Shown here: in pieces, positions 1 to 10,930 of the stretch | Position numbering within the stretch: the stretch's first letter is position 1 | How the letters are laid out: each line of letters begins with the position of its first letter | NCBI GenBank assembly: GCA_963930775.1 | Contig: OZ005705.1 | Coordinates: 6,386,001-6,450,000, forward strand | Direction: 5' to 3' | Length of the DNA: 64,000 nucleotides | Source of the DNA: Cliona cf. orientalis | Lineage: Eukaryota > Porifera > Demospongiae > Clionaida > Clionaidae | Position numbers and translations under genes: made by a program | The notes under the pieces: generated by a model | What the model saw: only the letters and a program-made list of their open reading frames with translations | Databases searched by the model: none | What the model was told of the DNA's origin: nothing

Positions 1-1661
1 GCTTGGAGGCTGCATAGACATTGGTGGTGGGACAGGGAGGGGAGGAAGGGGAGAAGGGGAGACTCGCTCCCTCTCCGTAGACGCTGGAGGAGGAGGCGAA
101 GATCAGCTTGGGAGCAGCTGCAGCTCCAGCGGTGGCGACCTGATGCAGTGGTGAGGATGCATGAATATTAAACAGTATTATGTTCCAATAGTGGGCAAAT
201 TAGTCTAAGAGTAGTGGTACACTAGATTTTACCAATTTTGCTGGAGCTCAATTTTGATATCCATTGTATCTACCAGTCCACTGATCAGAAATCCCCAAGT
301 TATATCAAGGGAATTACTATATACCCATTTCTGTACAAGTTCCTATCCCATTATCACAATAAATCAAGGGGTAACTGTGAAACTGAAAGGTGATGAATTG
401 CTACCACAAACACTACCAGCACCAAGCCACTGGGCCAGTCCCTGGCCAAAGATGGCGAGGGGCACTGCATTGATGTCTTCACCTTTGAGGCAAGGGGATA
501 CTTGGAAGAAGACAACCACTTCCTACCGATAATATTATTATGCAGGGTCATAGAACTGCAAAAACCACATGACTAGATTTATATAAACGCGAAATTTTAT
601 TTTCCCCTAGTTCCGATGACGTCGTGTGACTTCCCACTTCTAATTCATGACACACATGTACATTTTAGGAGGACACAACAAGTGACTCCATGATACCTTA
701 TCAACTTAGAAGCCTCACAGTACACCTTTTGTTGGTACATGATTGTACCCGTAAATATTTGCAGGAAATACGTCCTTGCACCTAATAGTCTCTGAATGAC
801 CTCTGTGTGCACTCTGTAGGCTTGGTTTGCATTGGTGGGGGCTTGGGGGGATGGGTGATTAGGGACGATTAATGGATGTTTCCCGTGCGACTACTAACCT
901 TATGATGTGTGATGGTATCCAAGAGTGTTAGAAAGCATTGCACGTTGGCTTGGATGTAATCTACAGGCTTTTTCAGAGAGTGCCTAACGCCGGCCTGGGC
1001 TGCTAGGTGGACGACATCAGTGAACCGATACTTGGAGAAGAGGTGGGACAACAAGGTAGAGTCACACACGTCCCCTCGGTATATCCGTACCCCTGCCCTA
1101 ATTAGTTCGTTAGTACGGTCCTTCTTGAGTTGGACGTCGTAGTAATCATTGAAATTGTCCAGGCCTACGACAGTGGAGGCTCCCCACTGCTCTGCCAGCA
1201 CATGGGAGATATGGTATCCAATGAAACCTGCTGAACCAGTGATGAGGACCAGTCGTTGAGCATCTTCTAGAGGGGATGGTGGAGGGTGACTCTGAGGGTG
1301 TGGCCGTGGGGGAGTAGCCTCTGGAGGTGAATGAATGTGAGTTGACTCGGTAGTAAATTGGTCACCTGGAGTGAAATAGGATAATGTACATACGAGAGTA
1401 AACCATCGGAAATCATAGAAACGATAGCCCACAAGCATGTAAAGTACCCGTACTCCAGCCAGTGGTACAGGCATGCGGATGTGGAGAGAGTAAACTAAGT
1501 GGTGCCCGCGCTCGAGCTCACAGGCCATGCACATGACAAATTGGCGAACAAGACCCACCTTGGCCGCTTTGCTGGGTGTTGAAGGAGAGAGCACAGAGTA
1601 GCAGCAGGCTTGGTAGAGAGACTAGTACCACAACCTTCACCACGAGGAGCCAATTCACCAT
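1..1661 (-). CDS. UDP-glucuronate 4-epimerase-like SDR protein, type II membrane form (3' part off the window)
   Basis: Extended short-chain dehydrogenase matching the GAE family, which converts UDP-glucuronate to UDP-galacturonate in the Golgi. Three exons can be modelled: 1661-1559, 1365-899 and 139-1 (continuing off the left edge); the phases agree (1, then 0). The first exon encodes M-V-N-W followed by a Val/Leu-rich hydrophobic segment, a signal anchor, then a Pro/Ser-rich stem. The catalytic domain shows the NAD-binding G-S-A-G-F-I-G motif, L-D-N-F-N-D-Y-Y-D, H-L-A-A-Q-A-G-V-R and A-S-S-S-S-V-Y-G, all typical of plant and bacterial GAE enzymes. The Y-x3-K motif falls at the edge (Y-A-A-S-K at the extreme left). 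The signal anchor plus stem suggests a Golgi type II protein. A long open frame starting from a GTG at 1594 runs through the first intron and is not the real start. The gene is head-to-head with the CAP-Gly gene. Exact substrate is inferred. Confidence 0.82.
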
Positions 1662-1875
1662 CTTTTCGCGGCTAAACCGCCTTTTTTTGCCCGCCAAATG
1701 GGCGGTAATTTATTTTGTTTTCACATGTGGGCGGGGTCAGCTGCTAATTATATTTAATCAGCAGATTCTTGCAAACCGGCGCGCAGTTGATTCAAGTTTG
1801 CTGCACAATTTGTTGAGCCGCATCCATTTCAGTTTGTCAGTCGAAGAGAAGGAAGGCATCTGGACTGCGCTAATC
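1662..1875. promoter_or_regulatory. Divergent promoter between the GAE-like epimerase and the CAP-Gly gene
   Basis: Only 214 bp separates the two opposing start codons. The interval holds a near-palindromic GC-box-like stretch around 1688-1710 (GCCCGCCAAATGGGCGG), which resembles paired E2F-type sites. The bidirectional promoter role is inferred from gene arrangement; no transcription start was seen. Confidence 0.5.
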
Positions 1876-4800
1876 ATGCCCGAACTTACAGAGGTACGTT
1901 CATAATGTGTAGCTGACCTCGCTAGTACTCAAAGAAACGCCACCATAATTTTTTGAATTTGTGTCCTATTTCGGCATGTATTTCCTTGGCCCTTGGGTGC
2001 TCGCATGCAAACGCCTGGGTCGTTTTCACTCAACAAGGTAATTTACGCGTTGAGCTTTTAAAAATCACCAACGTAAATCTGGAATATCTTTCGACTCCTC
2101 AGGAGTCGTCCATTTGAAAGCGCACAAATTTAATATAGTCTCTTTCATCTTCAAACAAAAATACACTAGATTTTGTGAACGTACTCGCATAGTATAAAAT
2201 TGAATGTGTTCTTTCTAACATTGTTGGTATGCAGGAGCCCATTGTGTGCGTAGAGCGAGCAAGGGTGGGCTCGCCAGAGAGCAGCGACTCGGACAGCGTC
2301 GATGGTAATGGCCCTAGCAAGGCGCCCTCCCTCGTCCCCAGAGGTACAGACCTCGGGAAGAGGGTGGTCTTCTATTCCTCTCACGACAAGAAGGAGAAAT
2401 ACGGTGTACTGAGATATGTTGGAGAGCCAGAGTTTGCTGATGGTACTTGGTGTGGCATAGAACTGGACAAAGCTGATGGGAAGAACAATGGCTCCCGGCA
2501 TGGAATACGCTACTTCAACTGTGAGCAAAACCACGGCGTGTTCGTGCCACTCGCCAAGGTGGAGCTCGACATGAGTAGAAGATCTAGGAGCCGACCAAAT
2601 AGTGCCCCCTCCAGCCGCACACCGTCCGTCGAGAGAACACCGAGAAAACTGAAAACCGTGGCACCAGCTGCAGGCGGTGGTGGCGGTGGTGGAAAGCCTC
2701 AACTCAGCTCCTACATGCTCCAACAAGAGCTGGTGAACCGTCTAGCCACTCCGACCATGCAAAAGAGAAAGGCCGCCCCACATACGCCAGGTCGAGGCGG
2801 ACCAATGAAGGCCTTTGCTACGAAGGGAATGGAGTCACCTCCGACCAATCAACACAAGAAGCCAACTCTTGCCCCGTTCAAGAGTGGTGGTATCCAAAAA
2901 GCGGTTAGCTCCGAGAACTTGCGGTCTCTGAAGGAGAAGGAAAAGAGAACACAGTCTGGAGGGATGACAGGGAAGAAGAGCTCCTCACAAAAGGACCTGA
3001 GGTCGTCTGGTCCAACAACCACGACTACTTCCGGAAAAGGAATATCTAGTGGATTACAGGGAAAGAACAGGAGAAAGCCAGTCAGAGTTAACAGCCACTC
3101 TGACCTGTTCGATAATGCCTCCACAAATAGTGGCAGCAGCAACACCAGCAAGAGTAAGACAGCTTCCGACATAAACTTTAGAAAGAGTGCAGACCTGTCA
3201 TCGCTGAGCGACACCCACCTAATCTGTAGCTGGCCACGAACTTCGACCCCAGGTAACCGTAGCGACCAGACCCCCGACGGATGCTCCAGCCCTGAGGGAG
3301 CAGAACTGAGTGACAGTCGCAGTACAACCTCATCCACAGGGGACACCGCAAGTAGCTTCAGCGAAAAGACAACGGACACTGACAACAACACTCCAGCTAC
3401 TCAAGAAAGAGGATTCATTGCCACCCCTAACGGTTCGCTTTCTGCTGCATCATCGTCTTCAGTCAACGGGAGTGTGACCCTGGACTCACCCCCGACTGGG
3501 TTGGTCACGCAGACAAGCCAGTTTGTTCGGAGTGAGAAAAAGACTCCATCCGTTGAGATGTGTCGAGTAGCTTCTCCCGACGGAGCCAATTCGAAACAGG
3601 TGTACAAGAATCGTCCCTCGGGTTCGGCTACCCTGCCACACCCCCTCACGCTCCAGGCAGCCGGTGGCCTGATAAACGGTGTTTCTGAAAACGGCATCGA
3701 GAATGGCGGCAGTAACCGTACCCTCCTTCTCTCACCAAACAGTTTCAAGAAAAACTTCCTGGGAGCGAATGTCACTGTAAGTCAATCCACTGCAGCTGGC
3801 TCGATAATTTGTATGCTTGCTTGTACCCCTATTATGTTTGTGTACATTAGTATAATCGAGTACTCCTGTAAGTTTGTGTACGTTAGTGACAAGTAAAGTT
3901 AATGGTGCCTCTGGTACAGTTAGTCATTCAGAGCATCACATGCAAGGCAGGTGATGCCTTATTTGAATGCAGACACATTGTAGTAGGACCCGTACACTTT
4001 CAGTGATCGATGCCTACGTGTATGTTATTATGGATGAGAGTATAGCAAACACTCGTTTTGCATCATGAAACCTATATCGTGTTGTTATAACTTTATCGCT
4101 TTTTTGAACTGAATTTTTATTTCAACATGCTGTGTCTACGTTTTTAGTTGGAGGGCGTGTCAAGTTCCCAGCTGGTGGAATCGTTTATGGAGCATTATCA
4201 ACAGTGGCACAGCACACAGGGTGAGTTAAGTGAATAGGTTTGCTGCAATATGCCATAACATTGGTGATTTACGATGGGTGAATATTGTTATATGGAGGGC
4301 AAACATATGATACACATATGGATGAACTTATGACTATCGGTTCCGTGTGATGGGGTTGCCTAGGCAATGGGTGTCAACAACGTGTACATGTAAACACATT
4401 ATTGAGTCCCTAATGGACCTACACCGATTTCTCTTATGGATGGATAGTGTCAATTGCTCACACACAACACACAATTCCCTCTCTTTTTCTCTCTCTCTCT
4501 CTCTTTCTCTCCCTCTCTTTTTTTCATACACACACAGTCAAACTTGAAAGCAGAATGAGACAGTTAGAGCAGGAGTTAGCCGAAGCCAAAGCTGACAAGG
4601 AAAAGCTGGAGAGAAGATTCCTGGAAGGTATGCCAGGACACCCCAACACTCCCCAACACACACAGCTGCCGTGGGGCTTCAGGAAGCTATAGCAGATACT
4701 AGATCCATCATAATGCGTTTATCCTGCCAGATTGAGGTGGCTTTTGGCTTGGCTTGGTGTGGCTCCGGTATCAGTGTCCCTGGTGGTGGGGTGTGGGCCC

Positions 4801-6308
4801 ATTCTATGCCAACCAACCTTGGAATGTGTTGTGTATGCACATGCCCTTCAAGGCTTGGCTACATGCATGTACTCAATATTTTTATAGCTATAGTTTGGTG
4901 GTCTACGTGGTACCATAGTAACCAGTGCCTGCTAGGTGGTATGTCTTTACCCATATGTTTACTCATGTTCACTCTATCTCTCTATCCCTCTTCCTTTCCC
5001 CACTCTCCTCTTTCTCTCTCTATCTCTGTCTGTCCATCTCTATGTCCACTGTCTGTGCAGCTGAGAATTCTCACAGAGCCAAGGTGAGTGTATACCCTAG
5101 CTCTCGTACTCTGTCCTCCTCCTGATGTTTGTTGTACATGAATGTTTTGAGGTTCTAGCTATGTACTAGTGGCTAGTGTAGTATATTATTCATATACAGA
5201 GACCCCAGTGTTTGTATAGTGGGAGTGGCGGTAGGTTGACTTTTGGTAGCTACTTGTTTATCTTTTGGCTGCAGCTGCAACAGGTTGAGAAGGAGCACAA
5301 GGCAGAATTGGCCAAGATGGCAGCCAGCCACAAGGCCACTCTCCAGAGAGCTCACCTACATTCCTACAACAGAGTGGAAGGTGAGGCAGTCCTTAATACT
5401 TCCAGGAAATTGCATTTTTGTTTCACCTGATGTTTGATCACTTATTCAATCATCATTCCATCAGTACTAAGTGTTCAGTTGGTTTTGGTACAAAAAAGTA
5501 TAGAGCCTGGCCAGTGCGTGGCCTCTGGTTAATGGTGCTAATGACAACTTTGCATTGTGTAGGGCAAATATTTCCCTTTCTCTATTTGCCTACACAAACC
5601 TTCATTTGGTCATACCTTGCGCCAGGTGCCACGGCTGCCTGCACATGACCACCAGAACATGCATCCTATGGCACACAAGTTTGATTTAGTGGATTCAGTT
5701 CTTGTTAACACTCTTTGTCATGTTTTCACTGGTAATATTGTTCACACGAAGAAGGTGAAAGAAGGTAGACTGTTCAACCTTCCTTCAGCCCTAGTTCTAA
5801 TTTGTTCCTTTTTAGATTCAGTAGTTTGAACAAATTTACTACATTTTCCATTTTGTGCCTTTTTTAAATCAACTGGGTGTACATGTATGGTGGTGTGGCT
5901 GTATAAGGGCTGGGGTGACCCATACCCAGCCATACTTTCACCCTTAGCATCAACAAGTAAACTACCTGATTAAATTAGGGCCCTGCGTTCTTGTAAACCT
6001 AATTTCTGGCCAGGGGTGGAGGGCTGTGGGATGACTGACTCCCTCTCAACCCTGGCCCTAGGTTCGTCCCACAAGACTAGTTGACTCTCCAAGAGGCCAA
6101 CCCTTTCAGCACTCTAGCTCCTCTTGTCTACCTTATCTTCTCTCGGCCCTCCCTCAAATGACATTAGGCCTTCACCTGCCCTCCCCCTCCCTAAACCAAC
6201 TGAACACCTGTAATCCAATTTCTAACCGGTCCCCTGATGGATAAATATTCATTTTTGTCCCTCCTCTTCGCAGAGCCGAGGAAGGCTGTCCGACACAGTG
6301 CTGTGTGA
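1876..6308 (+). CDS. CAP-Gly domain microtubule plus-end protein (CLIP-like)
   Basis: Seven-exon gene: 1876-1893, 2235-3776, 4148-4220, 4538-4627, 5061-5083, about 5275-5381, and about 6272-6308. All junction phases I checked are consistent. The product is about 640 residues. Near residues 45-115 is one CAP-Gly domain, with G-K-R-V, Y-G-V-L-R-Y-V-G and G-K-N-N-G-S-x-H-G-x-R-Y-F, which binds the EEY/F tails of tubulin and EB proteins. A ~400-residue Ser/Thr/Pro- and basic-rich disordered part follows, typical of microtubule-lattice-binding CLIP regions, then a short coiled coil encoded by the small 3' exons. The protein ends at R-H-S-A-V. Compared with CLIP-170 it has one CAP-Gly domain, a short coiled coil and no zinc knuckle, so it may be closer to a CLIP3/4-like or lineage-specific form. 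One exon is only 23 bp (5061-5083). Confidence 0.8.
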
Positions 6309-6793
6309 TGTATGGAAACACGTGTTCAGTACAATATACAATGTCATACATGACTAAGTTGTATCATACTAACAAACATGCACACTACAATCTGAAACTG
6401 TTGCAGAGACAGCTGGCTTCAAAACATCACCACTGCCTGCATAAAATCTCATCCAAATCATTCGTTTCATCTGTTTCAATTCGTTCTCATTGATTTTGTC
6501 CATCATACAATGTCATAATATTATTAGTACCTTGCTGGAGCAGTTGTTTTTGTGATCATCCATGTTTGTCTCTTGTTGGCCAAATTTGATAATAATTACC
6601 CCAATACTATCTATAGTATTATAAATTATTGTATATGCTACAGTCATAACTATGGCCAGGACGACTAGCTGGCAAATAAACACATAGCCTTGTCCCCAGG
6701 CACATACTGGTAATATTGTGGTTTGAAAAATGTATTCAGTGAGAGTGACAGTGAAGCTGTAAGCTTTCTTTCCTTGTATGATATTTTGTTTGA
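6309..6793. other. Convergent 3' intergenic region (CAP-Gly gene / SIRT7)
   Basis: About 485 bp between two stop codons. An AATAAA on the + strand near 6675 could polyadenylate the CAP-Gly transcript. Around 6686-6701 is a single half-copy of the CCTTGTCCCCAGGC motif that ends the MULE-like MITEs elsewhere in the window. Nothing else is recognisable. Confidence 0.4.
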
Positions 6794-8952
6794 CTAAAGA
6801 GATGCAGCCTGTAATTTAGCAGCCAGCTGTGCTTCGTCTTCATCTGACCTCTGAACCCTCCATTCCCTCGTAGAAGGGTTGTATTCAAGTGATGCAACCA
6901 ATTCAGTATCTATACAACATGGGGTGCATGTGCCATGATATGCAGTGGGTGTGGCTACACATGTTGACCCCACCCACCTGTTCTTGGGGTGACAGTGACA
7001 GGGATGTCCAGAGGTGGCTCTCCATAGTGTGCCTGAAACTCCAGTGTCACTACAACCCTCCTTGTCTTGTCGGGTAGCAGACACTGGAATGGGGTACCGG
7101 GATTGAAACCCACCTTTCCCACAGGTTTACCCCCAGCTTTGAACTCCACACTTTTGAGGAACGCAAACGGGTGATCTTCCAAGTCTCTCCCTTCCACCAC
7201 AACCTGATTGAAATGTTGGCATGCCACACTTAATCAAGTGATTACTCCCTATGTACATGCATACAGATAATAAGATTTAATATCATGACATTGTACCTTG
7301 GTTCTGCTGGGACCTGCAGCTATCTGGATTACAACTTTCCTGTAGTTGAGTAAAGTTAATGTCAACATTAGTGGTGGAGGTCATGGTTAAGTGGAAACCA
7401 CATTGATTTTCAAACAAAGCGGAAGTTCTCTACATGAGCTAATAATTATGGAGTGGATAGTCAACATACCTCTTCAATCGGAATTCAGGTGTTTCCAAGC
7501 CGAGCTTAGACATGAGCATCTTGCTGACGTCATCACACTTAGCAAAGATTCTTAGCTTACAGACGTAGTCAAGGGGTGTGGCTTGAAGATTGATGACCAC
7601 CAGTCTCCTCCCTCCCATGCCCACCGTCTGAATGGCATTAACACAATCTCCTTTATGACAAATTAATGCTGGTTATGTAACATACTTCGGGAATGTCGGC
7701 TGCAGGAGTGACTGTTAAACTAGAGCCCATGGCGAGGCACAGGTCCGCCTTCTCAGCATGCTCAAAACTCTTGTCTAGCACAGCTGCAGTGTGGGTAGAA
7801 TTATTTTTTAATAACAGTGAATCACCTCCTCACATAATATTATTCATACCCTGTGGAAGATTTTGTCCAAAGTTTATGATGGTGTCTTTCAGCTTGCCCC
7901 GACACTTTAGATCATCACATTGCCTCCCTGGTCCAACCAAATTGCTCAGTTAAACATGCTATATACCACTATTTTTATCACAGCACACCTGTTTCGTGCT
8001 TCTTCAGACCTGGGGCACGAGCTACCACTCGAAAGTCGCGCAGATATTCACGCTTACATTTGGTACACTTCTCCACGTTACTGTTACCATGAACCTCAAA
8101 CAGACCTGCCAGCCAAATACAATAATGATGTAATTATTACATCACCTACTTCTATGCTCGACATCAATTGAGTACTTGTTTTTGGGAGTCCGCTTCTCCT
8201 GTGCAGTCCATCCGTGTTCTGGCTGACGACTGCCTTTAGGATTCCCTCCTGGTGAAGCTTCACAAACATCATGTGTGTGGCTGTGGGGATGGCCTTGGTT
8301 GGCATCACCACTCGATGCTTGCTCGGTCGCGATGCCTTGTGTGCCTGCAGTTCCCATTTACCAGGCCCTGTATAATAATAGTAATAATACTTTTCTTATT
8401 AATGACATGACATTGTGAAATCCATACAAGTGAAGATAATTTTCAGCTATTAGAAGTGATTAGTAGGTAATTGCTGCTAACCTGTCTCAACTTTCGTGTC
8501 CATTCCACTTCGAAAGTCGGGAACTATACGTACCAGTATTTATACAAGTTTGTCAGTAAAGAAAGTTATGGTATATAATATACTTACCTCCAGCAGACGT
8601 GCTGATACCAGCACCCTGGATGCAATGGACATGAAAATAAACATAGTTACATAACATGATATCCTCAGTGGTACAAGTACAGGGATGTAGATACATGGCA
8701 TTGTAAAAGTACATAATTATGCAGTAACACAATGTCAACAACTTATATACTCCAGGACGCGACCGTGGTGGTGGAGTGAATATTTTATTATTAGTTAGAC
8801 CATAATAATAGTCTTATGAAACTCACTGTAAATACGATCATGTGCTTGCTCTCTTTGATCCACTCGGACAGTTGAGAGACCTTCTTCTCCAGCTCCTCGG
8901 GAGAGTCGAAGTATTCTTTCGTGTCGTCCTCATCGCGCGCTGTTGACGCCAT
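6794..8952 (-). CDS. SIRT7: NAD-dependent protein deacylase, sirtuin-7 type
   Basis: Class IV sirtuin. SIRT7 is a nucleolar/chromatin deacetylase acting on H3K18ac. About ten exons: 8952-8827 (start to I-V-F-T), 8615-8588 (28 bp, G-A-G-I-S-T-S-A-G), 8523-8482 (V-P-D-F-R-S-G), about 8369-8184, 8112-8000, 7935-7850, 7790-7690, 7645-7470, 7332-7300, 7210-6990 and 6910-6794. Visible catalytic features are the GAGIST Rossmann motif, Q-N-T-D-G-L-H, the catalytic His in F-E-V-H-G-N, and four zinc cysteines (C-T-K-C and C-D-D-L-K-C). Then come G-S-S-L-T-V and the SIRT7-like I-N-L-Q-x-T-P...K-C-D-D-V. A C-terminal extension of about 130 residues, beta-rich by eye, follows the fold. An in-frame ATG at 9021 would add 23 residues but lies beside a likely NRF1 promoter site, so 8952 is preferred. 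Confidence 0.88.
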
Positions 8953-9459
8953 GTCTTCGTCAAGTGTGACTTTGCAATTAGCATAGCGAGCCCCACCCCC
9001 CACGTGGGCGTAAGTACACACTTATTGCGCATGCGCATTTATTGCAATCTCATCAATTTCTGTTGTGCATCATTCCTTTGCGCAAAGGAATTTTAATAAG
9101 ATGCACAACGGATCGCGGAAATAACATTATTGACGATGCGTCCTCGAGGCCTCCGATCTAATATTGGTACTGGTCGTCAGTGCAGTACAGTCATAGGTAC
9201 AGGTACAGCTACAGTATAGTACAGTGCATGCGCGCGCGCGCGCAGCGCCGAGAACTTCCTTTTTCAATTAATGCGCACCATATTCGTACACGTACGCTCG
9301 CGCGTAGCCCAACTTCCTTATATGGAATGCATGAGTTGCCGCACATACCGGTACGGTACAGTAGCATCTCATCAGCTATATAGCTAGAAGCCTGGTGTCC
9401 GCGAGGGAGAAGTGCAGATATTACGCACAATAATATCGGATACTGAGCTAGAAGTAGTG
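8953..9459. promoter_or_regulatory. Divergent promoter of SIRT7 and small membrane protein copy 1
   Basis: About 500 bp between opposing start codons. A perfect palindromic NRF1 consensus TGCGCATGCGCA lies at 9026-9037; the same 12-mer occurs in the NuMA-like/HMMR promoter. A CG-alternating run (cgcgcgcgcgcgc) lies around 9230-9242 and a TATA-like CTATATAGC near 9376-9385. The interval from about 8966 is repeated, with an internal deletion, from about 10248. Confidence 0.5.
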
Positions 9460-9693
9460 ATGTATCTCATCGAGATTGTGTGTGCTACTGTTGCGATTTA
9501 CGTGGTGGTGCAGATATGGTGCAAATTCCAAGCTTGCAAGCAAGATTACGCAGAGGAAGAGAGAGGCTATGGACAGCCATCAGTGCTGGTGTTAGGCCAT
9601 ATACACCCAAAAGAGAGCAGTGGTAATCATAACTCCATGCAAGCACCAACGGAAGAGACAAATGCTGGGTCAACAGCTGAACTGGCACTGTGA
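9460..9693 (+). CDS. Small single-pass membrane protein, copy 1 (unknown family)
   Basis: Single-exon ORF of 77 residues; I do not recognise it. Residues 2-18 form one hydrophobic helix (I-V-C-A-T-V-A-I-Y-V-V-V). It is followed by W-C-K-F-Q-A-C-K, where basic residues and cysteines suggest N-out/C-in topology and possible palmitoylation. The tail contains G-Q-P-S-V-L-V-L-G and M-Q-A-P-T-E-E and ends in E-L-A-L. The same architecture occurs at 25078-25338, and a frameshifted copy lies at 10389-10630. The conserved tail motifs in a diverged paralogue suggest real coding constraint. The C-terminus fits a Phi-x-Phi (class II) PDZ ligand; this is inference. It is head-to-head with SIRT7. Confidence 0.6.
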   Translation: MYLIEIVCATVAIYVVVQIWCKFQACKQDYAEEERGYGQPSVLVLGHIHPKESSGNHNSMQAPTEETNAGSTAELAL

Positions 9694-10000
9694 GACAAAC
9701 TCTATGATAAATAAATTATTAATGTACAAAATTAACAAAGACTTAGTGCTGATATTGAAGCTGATTGTATTAATTAGTGATACAATGTCATACTTTCATA
9801 GTATTTGCTGCTGATGGTTTAAGAACTCTTGTATAGTTATCCTTGTGAGATAAATAGTATTGAACGTTGTTTATTGTACGATTTTTGCTCTCCAATTATC
9901 TTTTCTCTATGAAAAACTGCATGAATAATAGATAGTATTCAAGTAGTAAACACAAAATCTTGCCAATGTTGCCATAGATATACAGTAGAGGTTTTTCAAT

Positions 10001-10046
10001 ATGTCTGACGACCAGCCACTGATCCAGCAGGAATCCATCGAATCAG
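10001..10046 (+). other. Possible orphan first coding exon between the duplicated units
   Basis: An ATG with a clean 15-codon reading (M-S-D-D-Q-P-L-I-Q-Q-E-S-I-E-S) is followed directly by a GTAGAC donor-like site. The reading resembles a cytosolic N-terminus with an acidic dileucine-like sorting motif. No matching downstream exon was identified before the second duplicated unit. It could be the start of an alternative transcript, a remnant, or chance. Confidence 0.25.
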
Positions 10047-10388
10047 GTAGACTATAATATTGTTATGCGACCAGTTTTAACGTTCCGCGAAAGTTTTCTC
10101 CGCGAAATGCTCCTTTCCTATATACCAATCCGCGAAAGTTTTCTCCCTCGAAAATTTCCCGCTATACGATAATCTTAGCAATTGCTTGCAGCCCGCCAGC
10201 TCAAATTGTCCAATAAATTCTACGTGCTAGGTGCTTCTCTATTGCTTATCTGACTTTGCAATTAGCATAGCGAACCCCACCTCTTTTGCATGGAATCTGA
10301 TTAGTCCCCCGATTATTGGTACTCGCAGTCAGGTGTAGATATTGCGCATAATAATATCGGATACTGAGCTGTATATATAGAAACAGTG

Positions 10389-10630
10389 ATGTATCTCGTC
10401 GAGATTGTTTGTGCTACTATTATGATTTATGTGTTGGTGTGGTGCAAATTCCAAGCTCACAAGTATTGCAAGCAAGACCATGCAGAGGAAAAGAGAAGCT
10501 ATATTATGGACAGCCATCAGTGCTGGTGTTAGGCAGCGTACAGCCAAAAGAGAACAGTGGCAATCACAACTCCATGCAAGCACCAACGGAAGAGGCAAAT
10601 GCTGGGTCAACAGCTGAGCTGGCACTGTGA
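10389..10630 (+). pseudogene. Small membrane protein, copy 2, frameshifted
   Basis: Clear tandem copy of 9460-9693. The first 38 codons read M-Y-L-V-E-I-V-C-A-T and on through R-S-Y. A 5-bp insertion in the TATATTATGG context, about 10500, then shifts the frame and gives a stop at 10530-10532 (48 codons). The rest of the family tail, G-Q-P-S-V-L-V-L-G to E-L-A-L, is intact in the next frame to 10630. Other indels against copy 1 (minus 6, plus 9) keep the frame, so the 5-bp event is the single lesion. A truncated 47-residue TM peptide could still be made. A sequencing error is possible. Confidence 0.7.
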
Positions 10631-10930
10631 GACAAATTCTATGATGTTATAATAAATAATTATTAACGCCAAAAAATTAACTAAGGCTTAGTGCTGTATC
10701 GAAACAAGATTGTATTAATAATAATAATAATAATTATTATTATTAGTGATACAATGACATACTCGCATAGTATTTGCCTGCTGATTGTTTAAGAATTCTG
10801 TATAGCTATCCTTGTGAGATAAATAATTAATGCTGTTTATTGTACGATTTTTGCTCTCCAGTTATCTTTTCTCTATAAAAAACTGCATGAATAATAGATG
10901 GTATTAGTAAACAAAATCTTTCCAATGTTG

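Larger units (their letters stand above)
8966..10925 (+). repeat. Tandem duplication carrying the SIRT7-side promoter and small membrane protein gene
   Basis: Unit 1 runs from about 8966 to 9950 and unit 2 from about 10248 to 10925. Shared landmarks are GACTTTGCAATTAGCATAGCG (8966 and 10251), the AATAATATCGGATACTGAGC leader, the gene itself, and the 3' flank down to CAATGTTG just before the last DDX11 exon. Unit 2 has lost most of the ~300 bp GC-rich promoter part. The two units are separated by about 290 bp that holds a possible orphan exon and short direct repeats (CCGCGAAAGTTTTCTCC at about 10082 and 10130). Confidence 0.8.

Noticed and set aside
2849..3391. 180-residue minus-strand ORF
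   Set aside because: Antisense shadow of the low-complexity Ser/Lys-rich exon of the CAP-Gly gene.
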